DNA of 6,294 nucleotides from an uncultured Brevibacterium sp. (GTDB lineage: Bacteria > Actinomycetota > Actinomycetes > Actinomycetales > Brevibacteriaceae). Location: contig CABTZE010000119.1 of assembly GCA_902489215.1 (NCBI GenBank), forward strand, positions 1 to 6,294, read 5' to 3'. This document shows positions 1-5,656 of the stretch, in pieces; position 1 is the first letter of the stretch; each line of letters begins with the position of its first letter. The position numbers were made by a program, and so were the translations under genes. The notes below the pieces were generated by a model, which worked only from the letters and a program-made list of their open reading frames with translations, made no database searches and had not been told where the DNA came from.

Positions 1-91
1 AAACGCCCGGTCCCCATTCCGAACCCGGAAGCTAAGCCTGACAGCGCTGATGGTACTGCACACACGTGTGGGAGAGTAAGACACTGCCGCA
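1..91 (+). rRNA. rrf: 5S ribosomal RNA, 3' part (5' end outside the window)
   Basis: Bases 1-57 read as the central arm of bacterial 5S rRNA, including the CCATTCCGAACCCGGAAG motif and the following GCTAAGCC. Bases 71-85 match the conserved GGGAGAGTA.GACAC near the 3' end. In full-length 5S rRNA (about 117-120 nt) this motif lies roughly 30 nt from the 5' end, so about the first 28 nt are missing. The exact 3' end is estimated at 88-93, because the 5' strand of helix I that would fix it is outside the window. Its position ahead of terminators marks the distal end of an rRNA operon. Confidence 0.93.
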
Positions 92-105
92 ATCACCCAT
101 AAAGA

Positions 106-168
106 TGAAGGCCCTGACAAAGGGGTATTGGTCGAGCAATATGCTCCCAACCTTTGTCAGGGCCTTCA
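106..168 (+). terminator. Long hairpin after 5S rRNA, probable rrn terminator or processing structure
   Basis: Bases 106-123 and 151-168 are a perfect 18-bp inverted repeat (core AAGGCCCTGACAAAGG). The pairing resumes inside it: TTGG 128-131 with CCAA 147-150, and GAGCA 134-138 with TGCTC 142-146, leaving a 3-nt loop (139-141). The whole 63 nt therefore folds as one long stem with two small one-sided bulges. No T-run follows on the + strand, so it is not a textbook intrinsic terminator. Its place about 15 nt after the 5S end suggests rRNA operon termination, 3' end protection or RNase III processing. Confidence 0.7.
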
Positions 169-218
169 ACCATCCACAGACACGGTTGCTCAGCATCATC
201 GGTGTCCCCCTTATTCGT

Positions 219-260
219 AAGCCTCCGAGCGCTTCAGCACGTCGGGGGCTTTTCTGTTTC
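219..260 (+). terminator. Rho-independent terminator of the rRNA operon
   Basis: AAGCCTCCGA (219-228) pairs with TCGGGGGCTT (242-251), ten pairs with one G-T pair, around a 13-nt loop. A T-rich tail follows (TTCTGTTTC, 252-260). It lies after the 106-168 hairpin and before the sirtuin gene, so it is probably a second, fail-safe terminator for the rRNA operon. Confidence 0.72.
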
Positions 261-311
261 CGCCCCGGTACTTTGCCGTTATTGGTCCCAGTAGGCTGGA
301 AGGTGTGACGT

Positions 312-317
312 GAGGAG
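312..317 (+). promoter_or_regulatory. Ribosome binding site deciding the sirtuin start
   Basis: GAGGAG at 312-317 lies 7 nt before the GTG at 325 and is the best Shine-Dalgarno match here. The in-frame GTG at 310 has a weaker match (GGAAGG at 298-303, 6 nt away). The 325 start puts the first beta-strand of the Rossmann fold (RITFLTGAG) at the N-terminus, as in short sirtuins. Confidence 0.6.
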
Positions 318-324
318 AGAAACA

Positions 325-1041
325 GTGCGCATCACCTTTCTAACCGGAGCCGGTCTCAGCACAGCTGCCGGCATACCCGACTTCCGCGGCCCACAGGGTG
401 TATGGACTCGGGATCCCCTTGCAGAGCGCATGTCTACCCTGTCGTGGTACCTCAAAAGCCCGGAAGTGCGTGAACGCGCCTGGCAGATGCGGCTCGAATC
501 CGGCATCTGGGCGGCAGCGCCAACAGAAGCTCACCACCGCATCGCCAAAGCTGAAGAACAGGCCGACGTCAAAGCGGTCGTCACCCAGAACACCGACGGA
601 CTGCACACCCTGGCAGGCTCCAGCCCGGACAAGGTGCTCGAAGTTCACGGAAGCGCGCGCACCTGGCAATGCGAAGGCTGCGACGCCACCGGCCCCATGG
701 AGGAGATGATTCGCCGAGTCAAAGACGGCGAACCTGACCCCTCCTGCCCTCAGTGCGGCGGTATCACCCGTGCGACGACCATCCTCTTCGAAGAAATGCT
801 GAAGACCGACGTCATCGAAGCAGCCTTTGAGGCGGCTGAAAACTGCGATTGGATTATCGCCATCGGGACCTCACTGTCAGTCACTCCCGTGGCGCACATG
901 TTCCCCATGGCAATCGAGGCAGGGGCCCGCGGGATGATACTCAACGCCGAGCCAACACCATTCGACCCATACGCAGAACAGGTGGTCCGCGGTGACCTGC
1001 AGGAGACGGTGCCGCGGGTCCTGGATGAACTTCTCAGCTGA
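325..1041 (+). CDS. SIR2-family NAD-dependent protein deacylase (sirtuin)
   Basis: Sirtuins remove acetyl or other acyl groups from protein lysines, consuming NAD+ and releasing nicotinamide and O-acyl-ADP-ribose in the cytoplasm. From the GTG at 325 the protein has 238 residues, normal for a short bacterial sirtuin. Visible motifs are the NAD loop TGAGLSTAAGIPDFRG (7-22), TQNTDGLH (87-94), the catalytic His108 in EVHG, four zinc cysteines in two CxxC pairs (116/119 and 141/144), the GTSLSVTP NAD-site loop (181-188) and LNAEPTPFD near 206-214. One oddity is that the FGE substrate-binding motif reads FEE (155-157). The arginine and tyrosine pair typical of SIRT5-like desuccinylases is not evident. 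The aminotransferase start follows 17 nt after the stop, so the two are probably cotranscribed. An in-frame GTG at 310 would add five residues. The family call is firm; the acyl specificity is not readable. Confidence 0.93.
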   Translation: MRITFLTGAGLSTAAGIPDFRGPQGVWTRDPLAERMSTLSWYLKSPEVRERAWQMRLESGIWAAAPTEAHHRIAKAEEQADVKAVVTQNTDGLHTLAGSSPDKVLEVHGSARTWQCEGCDATGPMEEMIRRVKDGEPDPSCPQCGGITRATTILFEEMLKTDVIEAAFEAAENCDWIIAIGTSLSVTPVAHMFPMAIEAGARGMILNAEPTPFDPYAEQVVRGDLQETVPRVLDELLS

Positions 1042-1058
1042 CCTGGCACTATAGAGGC

Positions 1059-2336
1059 ATGAAGCCAACGTCGTCATCTAAATCCGCTCTGTCTCACGTG
1101 GCGGCCACCGCCGATCCTCTGGGGGAGGGCGCCCCGGTCGCCGAACCGCGCGAAGCTGTTTCGGCCCGCGTATCCAAAGTCCAGCGATTCAGGGTCCTGG
1201 ACATCCTCGGCCGTGTGGCCCAGCTGCGAGCTGAAGGCCGCGATGTCATCTCGCTGTGCGTGGGCGAACCCGGTCAGGGTGCCCCGACTGCCGTCCGCAA
1301 GCGGGCCGCCGAAGCTGTTCTCGACGGCACCGACCTGGGATATTCGCCAGTCGAGGGCATCGCGCCCCTGCGTGAAGCTCTTGCCGACCACTACAGGCGC
1401 TGGTACGACCTTGACATCGATCCCAGCCGCTTCATCGTCACGGCAGGCTCATCGGGCGCCTTCCAGCTGTCGTTCCTCACGTGCTTCGACGTGGGTGACA
1501 GGGTTGCACTGGCCCGCCCCGGCTACGCCGCCTACAAGAACATCCTCAAAGCACTCGGCATCGACGTCGTTGAGCTCGACTGCGGGGAAGAAGTCCGCTT
1601 CCAGCCGACCGTCGAAATGCTGGAAGAAGAACACGAAAAAGCGCCCCTGTCCGGCGTCATGGTGGCTTCACCGGCCAACCCGACCGGTACCATGATTGAC
1701 GCTGAGCACATGTCAGAACTCGCCGACTGGTGCGATCGTGAAGGGGTGCGCCTGATCTCGGACGAGATCTACCACGGCATCACAGCTGGCGATTCCGTCG
1801 GCACGACAGCGGTCGAATGCTCTGACCAGGCGATTGTCATCAGCTCGTTCTCCAAGTACTGGGGTATGACCGGCTGGCGCCTGGGCTGGATGATCGTTCC
1901 GGAAGAGCTTGTCGAACCCATCAAGGCGCTTGCAGGCAACCTCACGCTGTGCGCCCCTGTGCCGTCTCAGTTCGCAGCTGTCGAAGCGTTCTCAGAGTCC
2001 GCCTACGAAGAGGGTGCGAAAGCCGTTGAGGGTTTCGCCGCAGCCCGCCAGGCCGTTCTCGACGCCGTTGACGAACTCGGCTGGACCGGGCTTGCTCCGG
2101 CCGACGGGGCGTTCTACATGTACGCGACGATCACCCCGGTGCTCGGCGAATTCGCCGACGCGGTCGACTGGTGCGCAGCACTTCTGGAAGAAGAGGGCGT
2201 GGCTGTCTCGCCCGGCAGCGACTTCGACAGTGTCCACGGCGACCACGCCGTGCGCATCTCGCTGGCAGCAGGTCACGAGGCCGTCGTCGAAGCCCTTGAG
2301 CGCATCAAGCGCTTCCAAGCCCGCCACGGGGCCTGA
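1059..2336 (+). CDS. PLP-dependent class I/II aminotransferase
   Basis: A 425-residue fold-type I, pyridoxal-phosphate-dependent aminotransferase, which moves an amino group between an amino acid and a 2-oxo acid in the cytoplasm. The PLP pocket is complete: the phosphate-binding region TAGSSGAF (128-135), SPANPTG with Asn207, SDEIYHG with Asp235 and Tyr238, SSFSKYWGMTGWRLGW with Schiff-base Lys266 and Arg274, and the C-terminal carboxylate-binding Arg399 in AVRISLA. GYSPVEGIAPLREALADHY (94-112) is the usual substrate-domain signature. About 35 poorly conserved residues precede the domain. The ATG at 1059 has only AGAGG one base upstream, so initiation may depend on coupling to the sirtuin gene or be weak. 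The substrate cannot be told from motifs; aspartate, alanine or aromatic amino acid use are all possible. It ends just before a strong terminator. Confidence 0.93.
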   Translation: MKPTSSSKSALSHVAATADPLGEGAPVAEPREAVSARVSKVQRFRVLDILGRVAQLRAEGRDVISLCVGEPGQGAPTAVRKRAAEAVLDGTDLGYSPVEGIAPLREALADHYRRWYDLDIDPSRFIVTAGSSGAFQLSFLTCFDVGDRVALARPGYAAYKNILKALGIDVVELDCGEEVRFQPTVEMLEEEHEKAPLSGVMVASPANPTGTMIDAEHMSELADWCDREGVRLISDEIYHGITAGDSVGTTAVECSDQAIVISSFSKYWGMTGWRLGWMIVPEELVEPIKALAGNLTLCAPVPSQFAAVEAFSESAYEEGAKAVEGFAAARQAVLDAVDELGWTGLAPADGAFYMYATITPVLGEFADAVDWCAALLEEEGVAVSPGSDFDSVHGDHAVRISLAAGHEAVVEALERIKRFQARHGA

Positions 2337-2357
2337 CCGAACCCCAGACGAGGTGAG

Positions 2358-2393
2358 AAAAAGGACGAGGTGGAGCTCCGCCTCGTCCTTTTT
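2358..2393. terminator. Bidirectional intrinsic terminator between convergent genes
   Basis: AAAAAGGACGAGG (2358-2370) and CCTCGTCCTTTTT (2381-2393) are perfect 13-bp inverted arms, and the 10-nt spacer contains the further palindrome GGAGCTCC. The A-run on the left and T-run on the right give a U-tail on both strands. It therefore ends the aminotransferase transcript (stop 22 nt upstream) and the prpE transcript (stop 38 nt away on the other strand). Confidence 0.93.
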
Positions 2394-2430
2394 CATGCCC
2401 AGTCTGGCGTCACCAGAACCGGTTCAGCGT

Positions 2431-4386
2431 TCAGTCCTGGCGCAGTGAGGGGCGAATGGCGTCGAGAACTGCAACGTCCTCAATCGTCGACGGGACAGCC
2501 GCGTCCGCTTTGCCCTCGGCGATTTCGCGCATTGTCTTGCGCAGGATCTTCCCGGAGCGGGTCTTCGGCAGAGCCTCGACGACAGTCGCCGACTTCAATG
2601 CCGCCACCGGCCCGACTTCAACGCGCACCTGAGCGACAAGCTCCTTTTCCAGTGCTGCGTGATCAACGTCTTCATACCCTGCCTTGAGCACCACGAGAGC
2701 GCGGGGAATCTGCCCCTTGACCGGGTCGGACAGGCCAATGACAGCACATTCTGCAACCGCGTGGTGGGAGGCGACAGCCGCTTCCAGGGCGCCCGTGGAC
2801 AGGCGGTGGCCGGCGACGTTGATGACGTCATCGGTGCGGCCCATGACGTAGACGTAGCCGTCTTCGTCGACACATCCGCCGTCACCGGTGAGGTAGGCGC
2901 CCTCAATCGACGACAGGTACGAATCGACGTAGCGGTCGTCGTCACCCCACACGGTTGCGAGCGTTCCGGGCGGAAGCGGCAGGCTGACGATGATGAGGCC
3001 TTCTTCACCCGGTTCCATTTCGTTGCCGGCAGCGTCAACAACCCGCACGTCGTAGCCGGGAACCGCCATAGCCGGTGAGCCCGGCTTGATGGGGTATTCG
3101 TGCAGGCCGATGGGGTTGGCCGCAATCGGCCACCCGGTTTCGGTCTGCCACCAGTTGTCGAACACCGGAATGTTCCGCCCGGTGGCCTGGGCGAGCTTTT
3201 CGGTCGTCCACTTGTAGGTTTCGGGGTCGAGGCGCTCTCCGGCTTGGATCCACGCGCGCAGGTGGCGCATGGGGTACTTGGCCATGAGTTCGCCTTCGGG
3301 GTCTTCCTTGCGGATGACGCGCATGGCGGTCGGGGCGCCGTAGAACAGGCGCACGTCGTATTCGTCGACCACGCGGAAGAACGTGCCGGCATCCGGCACT
3401 CCGACGGGCTTGCCTTCGAACACGATGGTGGTGACACCTGCCAGCAGCGGCGCGTACACGATGTAGGAGTGCCCGACCACCCAGCCGACATCGGAAGCGC
3501 AGAAGATCGTGTGGCCCGGGTGCAGGTCGTAGAGGTTCTTCATCGACCACGTCAGCGCCACCGCATAGCCGCCGGCGTCGCGCACAATGCCCTTCGGCTT
3601 GCCCGTGGTGCCAGACGTGTAGAGCACGTACAGTTCGTCCGTCGCCTTGATGCTCACGGGGGCCGCGCCGGTCGGGGTCTGCTCCATGAGCTCATCGAAG
3701 GAGTATTCGCTGTACTGGGCTCCCGAGGCGGTGGTTGCGTTCTCGCCCTTGACCTCGGCTGGGATGAGGTCGCGCTGGTAGACGATGCTGAGCGCTGGAA
3801 CATGTTCGACTTCGTCAAGGGCCGCATCGACCATGGGCTTGTATTCGACTTTCCGCGACGGTTCGATGCCGCCGGAAGCCGACACGATGGCCTTGGGCTT
3901 GAGATCGTCGATGCGCACTGCGAGTTCGCGGGCGGAGAACCCGCCGAAAACAACCGAGTGGACCGCACCAATGCGTGCACAGGCGAGCATCGCGACGACT
4001 GCCTGCGGGATCATCGGCATGTAGATGATGACGCGGTCGCCTTTGCCGACGCCCCTGTCCTGCAGCACTTTGGCGAAGCGGGCCGTTGTGTCCGTCAGTT
4101 CGCGGTAGCTGATCTTCTGCTTGGAGTCTGTGACGGGGGAGTCGTAGATGAGCGCGGTGTCCTCGCCCCGGCCTGCTTCGACGTGGCGGTCAAGCGCGTT
4201 GTAGCAGACGTTGAGTTCGCCGTCGGGGAACCAGCGGTACAGCGGAGCGCGTGAATCGTCGAGTGCTCGGGTGGGCTTGGTGTCCCAGTTGATTCCGTCA
4301 GCCGCTTCAAGCCAAAAGGCTTCGCGGTCCTCCACTGCGCGGCGCGCGGCGGTTTGGTAGGCGTTTTCTGTTTGTGCGGTGGTCAT
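2431..4386 (-). CDS. prpE: Propionyl-CoA synthetase-like acyl-CoA synthetase (PrpE/ACSS3 type)
   Basis: An AMP-forming acyl-CoA synthetase of 651 residues, joining a short-chain acid (probably propionate, perhaps acetate) to CoA through an acyl-AMP intermediate in the cytoplasm. Motifs in order are the N-terminal ACS region with WYRWF-like sequence (50-53), ACARIGAVHSVVFGGFS (135-151), P-loop YTSGTTGKPKG (256-266), ASDVGWVVGHSYIVYAPLLAG (297-317), DNWWQTETGWP (410-420), GRTDDVINVAGHRLSTG (516-532) and PKTRSGK with catalytic Lys613. GWVVGHSY and IQAGE match PrpE rather than acetyl-CoA synthetase, which has GWVTGHSY and a valine where Ala382 sits, so a roomier acyl pocket is likely. The ATG at 4386 has AGGGGG four bases upstream. 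Lys613 lies in the known site of inhibitory acylation removed by sirtuins, and a sirtuin is nearby. A perfect inverted repeat covers the promoter region. Acetate use cannot be excluded. Confidence 0.93.
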   Translation of the reverse strand: MTTAQTENAYQTAARRAVEDREAFWLEAADGINWDTKPTRALDDSRAPLYRWFPDGELNVCYNALDRHVEAGRGEDTALIYDSPVTDSKQKISYRELTDTTARFAKVLQDRGVGKGDRVIIYMPMIPQAVVAMLACARIGAVHSVVFGGFSARELAVRIDDLKPKAIVSASGGIEPSRKVEYKPMVDAALDEVEHVPALSIVYQRDLIPAEVKGENATTASGAQYSEYSFDELMEQTPTGAAPVSIKATDELYVLYTSGTTGKPKGIVRDAGGYAVALTWSMKNLYDLHPGHTIFCASDVGWVVGHSYIVYAPLLAGVTTIVFEGKPVGVPDAGTFFRVVDEYDVRLFYGAPTAMRVIRKEDPEGELMAKYPMRHLRAWIQAGERLDPETYKWTTEKLAQATGRNIPVFDNWWQTETGWPIAANPIGLHEYPIKPGSPAMAVPGYDVRVVDAAGNEMEPGEEGLIIVSLPLPPGTLATVWGDDDRYVDSYLSSIEGAYLTGDGGCVDEDGYVYVMGRTDDVINVAGHRLSTGALEAAVASHHAVAECAVIGLSDPVKGQIPRALVVLKAGYEDVDHAALEKELVAQVRVEVGPVAALKSATVVEALPKTRSGKILRKTMREIAEGKADAAVPSTIEDVAVLDAIRPSLRQD

Positions 4387-4390
4387 AATG

Positions 4391-4396
4391 CCCCCT
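4391..4396 (-). promoter_or_regulatory. Ribosome binding site of prpE
   Basis: On the minus strand AGGGGG lies 4 nt before the ATG at 4386. No other in-frame start upstream has a comparable match, which supports this start. Confidence 0.6.
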
Positions 4397-4400
4397 GTGC

Positions 4401-4438
4401 GTGGTGTGCATCACATAGTGTTCGGTGATGCACACCAC
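4401..4438. promoter_or_regulatory. Perfect 14-bp inverted repeat, probable operator in the prpE promoter
   Basis: GTGGTGTGCATCAC (4401-4414) and GTGATGCACACCAC (4425-4438) are perfect inverted arms separated by 10 bases, ending 14 bp before the prpE start codon. Each arm holds a 9-mer (GTGCATCAC or GTGATGCAC); their centres are 19 bp apart, close to two helical turns, as expected for cooperating dimers. On the minus strand the spacer contains CACTAT, a possible -10 element, so a bound protein would cover the promoter. No T-run follows, so a terminator is less likely. The regulator is unknown; the ArsR protein encoded just upstream is one candidate. Confidence 0.6.
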
Positions 4439-4468
4439 CATACTCCTGGGGTTTTCGGACCGTGCGTT

Positions 4469-4514
4469 GGGTTGGGGGCGGAGTGCTGGGGCGGGCGGGA
4501 GTCTTGGGGTCGGG
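4469..4514 (+). other. G-rich tract with G-quadruplex pattern
   Basis: The + strand carries six closely spaced runs of three or more G: 4469-4471, 4474-4478, 4488-4491, 4493-4495, 4497-4499 and 4506-4509, with a seventh at 4512-4514. The central four have loops of 1, 1 and 6 nt, which fits the usual quadruplex pattern. It fills the arsR-prpE gap between the arsR terminator hairpin and the prpE operator. Transcripts from the minus-strand genes would be C-rich here, so any fold would form in DNA. High-GC composition alone could also produce it. Confidence 0.4.
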
Positions 4515-4543
4515 CTCAGCCGCCGTACCCGACGGGGGCTGAG
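4515..4543 (-). terminator. Hairpin after arsR, probable terminator
   Basis: CTCAGCCGCCGT (4515-4526) pairs with ACGGGGGCTGAG (4532-4543) over 12 positions with a single G-G mismatch and a 5-nt loop. It lies 12 nt past the arsR stop codon in the direction of transcription. There is no U-run after it on the minus strand (C-rich instead), so termination may be weak or Rho-assisted, allowing some readthrough toward prpE. Confidence 0.55.
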
Positions 4544-4555
4544 GGGGAGTGTCCG

Positions 4556-4921
4556 TCAGTCGCAGAGTTCGGCCGAGTGGGCCAGAGCGTCCTGAATGAT
4601 GTGCGCGACGTGGTGGTCGGTTACTTCGTAGTGGGCTTCGCGGCCGGAGCGCTGAACGCTCACCAGGCGCTGATTGCGCAGCGTGCGCAGGTGCTGTGAC
4701 ACCAGCGGCTGCGACAGGTTGGTCAGCAGCACGAGTTCCGACACCGTCAGCGGAGAGTGGGACAGCGCCAGCAGGATCCGCAGGCGCGACGGGGTGGCCA
4801 GCACCTTGAAGATATCGGCCGTGAGCTCAATGGCCTGAGCATCCGTCAGGTCATCCGGGATGCAGGGTTCGCCGTTGTCATCGAACTTCAGGTGCGGGTA
4901 TGCGTCACGTGCCATGCGCAC
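4556..4921 (-). CDS. ArsR/SmtB-family metal-responsive repressor, SmtB-type zinc site
   Basis: A 121-residue winged-helix protein of the ArsR/SmtB family. Such dimeric repressors bind promoter DNA and release it when metal binds. The core starts at ADIFKVLATPSRLRILLAL (35-53); SELVLLTNLSQPLVSQHLRTLR (61-82) is the helix-turn-helix and VSVQRSGREAHYEV (87-100) the wing. In the last helix Asp102, His104, His115 and Glu118 have exactly the spacing of the SmtB alpha-5 site (D-x-H, 11 residues, H-x-x-E), the zinc- and cobalt-sensing set. The alpha-3 ELCVC motif used by ArsR and CadC for arsenic, cadmium or lead is absent (ELVLL). The GTG at 4921 starts 21 nt after the preceding lysozyme-like gene; an ATG at 4915 is the alternative. 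The Shine-Dalgarno match is weak, which suggests coupling. No metal transporter lies in the window, so its target is not evident. Confidence 0.9.
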   Translation of the reverse strand: MRMARDAYPHLKFDDNGEPCIPDDLTDAQAIELTADIFKVLATPSRLRILLALSHSPLTVSELVLLTNLSQPLVSQHLRTLRNQRLVSVQRSGREAHYEVTDHHVAHIIQDALAHSAELCD

Positions 4922-4942
4922 CAGTGTATTCCAGGCCTGCCT

Positions 4943-5581
4943 TCAGCGACTGTTCGGCGCGGCCGCGAGGATGTCGGCGGCCAGCGGCTCCCACTTCGCG
5001 TAGGCCTCAGGGTGGGCGGAGCGCTGGACAGCCTGGGCGGCGTCGTTTTTGCTCATCTTCTGCCAGCCGGAGATCTGCTTGAGTCCGGCGTTCTTCACCT
5101 TCGGATTGACCCCGTAGAACGCCGTCGTGGCGTGGCGGACGCTGAGCACCTGTTCGTTTGTTCCCCAGCCCTGGGATGGGCGCTGCTGGAACACGCCGAG
5201 GGAGTCCCGGTCCCCGTAGGGCAGGTTGCGCAATGACGATTCCTGCATTGCGGTCATGAGTGCGATCTCGATCCCCGCGTCGGGTATCGAATGTTCGCGA
5301 CCGATATCGATGATGGTCTGCGCGATCTCCGTCTGGCCGGAATCCAGGGCCGAGGCCGAGGTGGGGGCCAGTTTCTCTGACACCTTCTCTTTGGCTGCCT
5401 GCCGCCGGTCGGGGTCTGAGAGCGCCCCCGTTATTGCGGTGCCCGCGGCGAAGAGCCCGAGGATGCACAGCCCGGCAGCCACGCCTATGACAGTGCTGCG
5501 GAGGTGTCGGCGCCCTTCCCCTGTGCGGTGCCGAACCTTGCGGCCAGGTGGCCGTCTGCGTCCTGTCTTTCTGCGTGTCAC
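4943..5581 (-). CDS. Membrane-anchored lysozyme-fold (transglycosylase-like) protein
   Basis: A 212-residue protein with an Arg/Lys-rich N-terminus (1-30), one hydrophobic segment (about 31-53, VIGVAAGLCILGLFAAGTAI), a short linker, and an extracellular domain from about 84 to 205. IALMTAMQESSL with Glu114, followed by GDRDSLGVFQQRP (123-135), parallels the catalytic ES and GLMQ motifs of SLT lytic transglycosylases, so peptidoglycan binding or cleavage is inferred; activity is not proven. AAQAVQRS (181-188) and YAKWE (194-198) are usual in actinobacterial members. It is a paralogue of the next gene on the same strand; residues 155-188 are 33/34 identical to that protein. The start is the GTG at 5581: an in-frame stop lies 12 nt upstream, and no later start keeps the basic and hydrophobic segments. 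A possible -10 (TAAAGT) ends 6 nt before this GTG, consistent with a leaderless transcript. The arsR gene follows after 21 nt. Confidence 0.85.
   Translation of the reverse strand: MTRRKTGRRRPPGRKVRHRTGEGRRHLRSTVIGVAAGLCILGLFAAGTAITGALSDPDRRQAAKEKVSEKLAPTSASALDSGQTEIAQTIIDIGREHSIPDAGIEIALMTAMQESSLRNLPYGDRDSLGVFQQRPSQGWGTNEQVLSVRHATTAFYGVNPKVKNAGLKQISGWQKMSKNDAAQAVQRSAHPEAYAKWEPLAADILAAAPNSR
5018..5123 (-). repeat. Near-identical paralogue block, copy A
   Basis: These 106 bp match 5741-5846 with five differences (about 95% identity), at 5030, 5084, 5089, 5105 and 5120. There are 53 identical bases in a row at 5031-5083. The block encodes the C-terminal core from FYGVNPKVKN to AAQAVQRS. Neighbouring parts of the two genes have clearly diverged in both DNA and protein. 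Confidence 0.92.
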
Positions 5582-5587
5582 GCCCTC

Positions 5588-5593
5588 ACTTTA
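5588..5593 (-). promoter_or_regulatory. Possible -10 element for a leaderless transcript of the 4943-5581 gene
   Basis: On the minus strand TAAAGT ends 6 nt before the GTG at 5581, the distance expected when transcription starts at the start codon, which is common in Actinobacteria. The GAGGG before the GTG is only 1-2 nt away, too close for a normal Shine-Dalgarno. No clear -35 element is seen at 16-18 nt. Confidence 0.35.
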
Positions 5594-5610
5594 GGCGTTT
5601 GGGCATCACT

Positions 5611-5638
5611 TGCCGAACTGCTTCCCCAAGCGTCGGCA
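5611..5638 (-). terminator. Hairpin between the two lysozyme-like genes
   Basis: TGCCGA (5611-5616) pairs with TCGGCA (5633-5638), and within it GCTT (5620-5623) pairs with AAGC (5628-5631) around a CCCC loop. It lies about 18 nt beyond the stop of the 5657-6294 gene. No U-run follows on the minus strand, so it is a weak terminator candidate or an mRNA-stabilising stem. Confidence 0.4.
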
Positions 5639-5656
5639 GGTGCGCGGGTATTTGCG

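Noticed and set aside
269..297. Promoter search ahead of the sirtuin gene (TTGCCG 273-278 with TAGGCT 292-297)
   Set aside because: The spacing is only 13 bp and both hexamers are poor; no convincing promoter was found, although one must lie in or before this gap.
66..308. Open frame of 80 codons over the 5S rRNA tail and terminators
   Set aside because: It begins inside the rRNA and runs through two hairpins. There is no ribosome binding site and no recognisable protein features.
1047..1052. CACTAT as a -10 for a leaderless aminotransferase transcript
   Set aside because: It lacks the first consensus T and any -35 element. With only 17 nt after the sirtuin stop, cotranscription explains the gene better.
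2595..3491. Minus-strand open frame (298 codons) in another frame of prpE
   Set aside because: Ser/Pro/Thr/Arg-rich composition typical of an out-of-frame translation; fully contained in prpE on the same strand.
3100..4254. Long + strand open frame (384 codons) opposite prpE
   Set aside because: It lies wholly antisense to a gene with unmistakable motifs. Its His/Val/Asp/Arg-rich product has no recognisable domain; it is the usual shadow frame of a high-GC gene.
4401..4438. Reading the prpE inverted repeat as an intrinsic terminator
   Set aside because: There is no T-run on either side and it lies between a promoter-like element and a start codon, so an operator fits better.
5601..5609. GGGCATCAC, which matches the prpE repeat arm at 8 of 9 positions and lies upstream of the 4943-5581 gene
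   Set aside because: A single half-site with no inverted partner; a match this short is expected by chance, so a shared regulator cannot be claimed.
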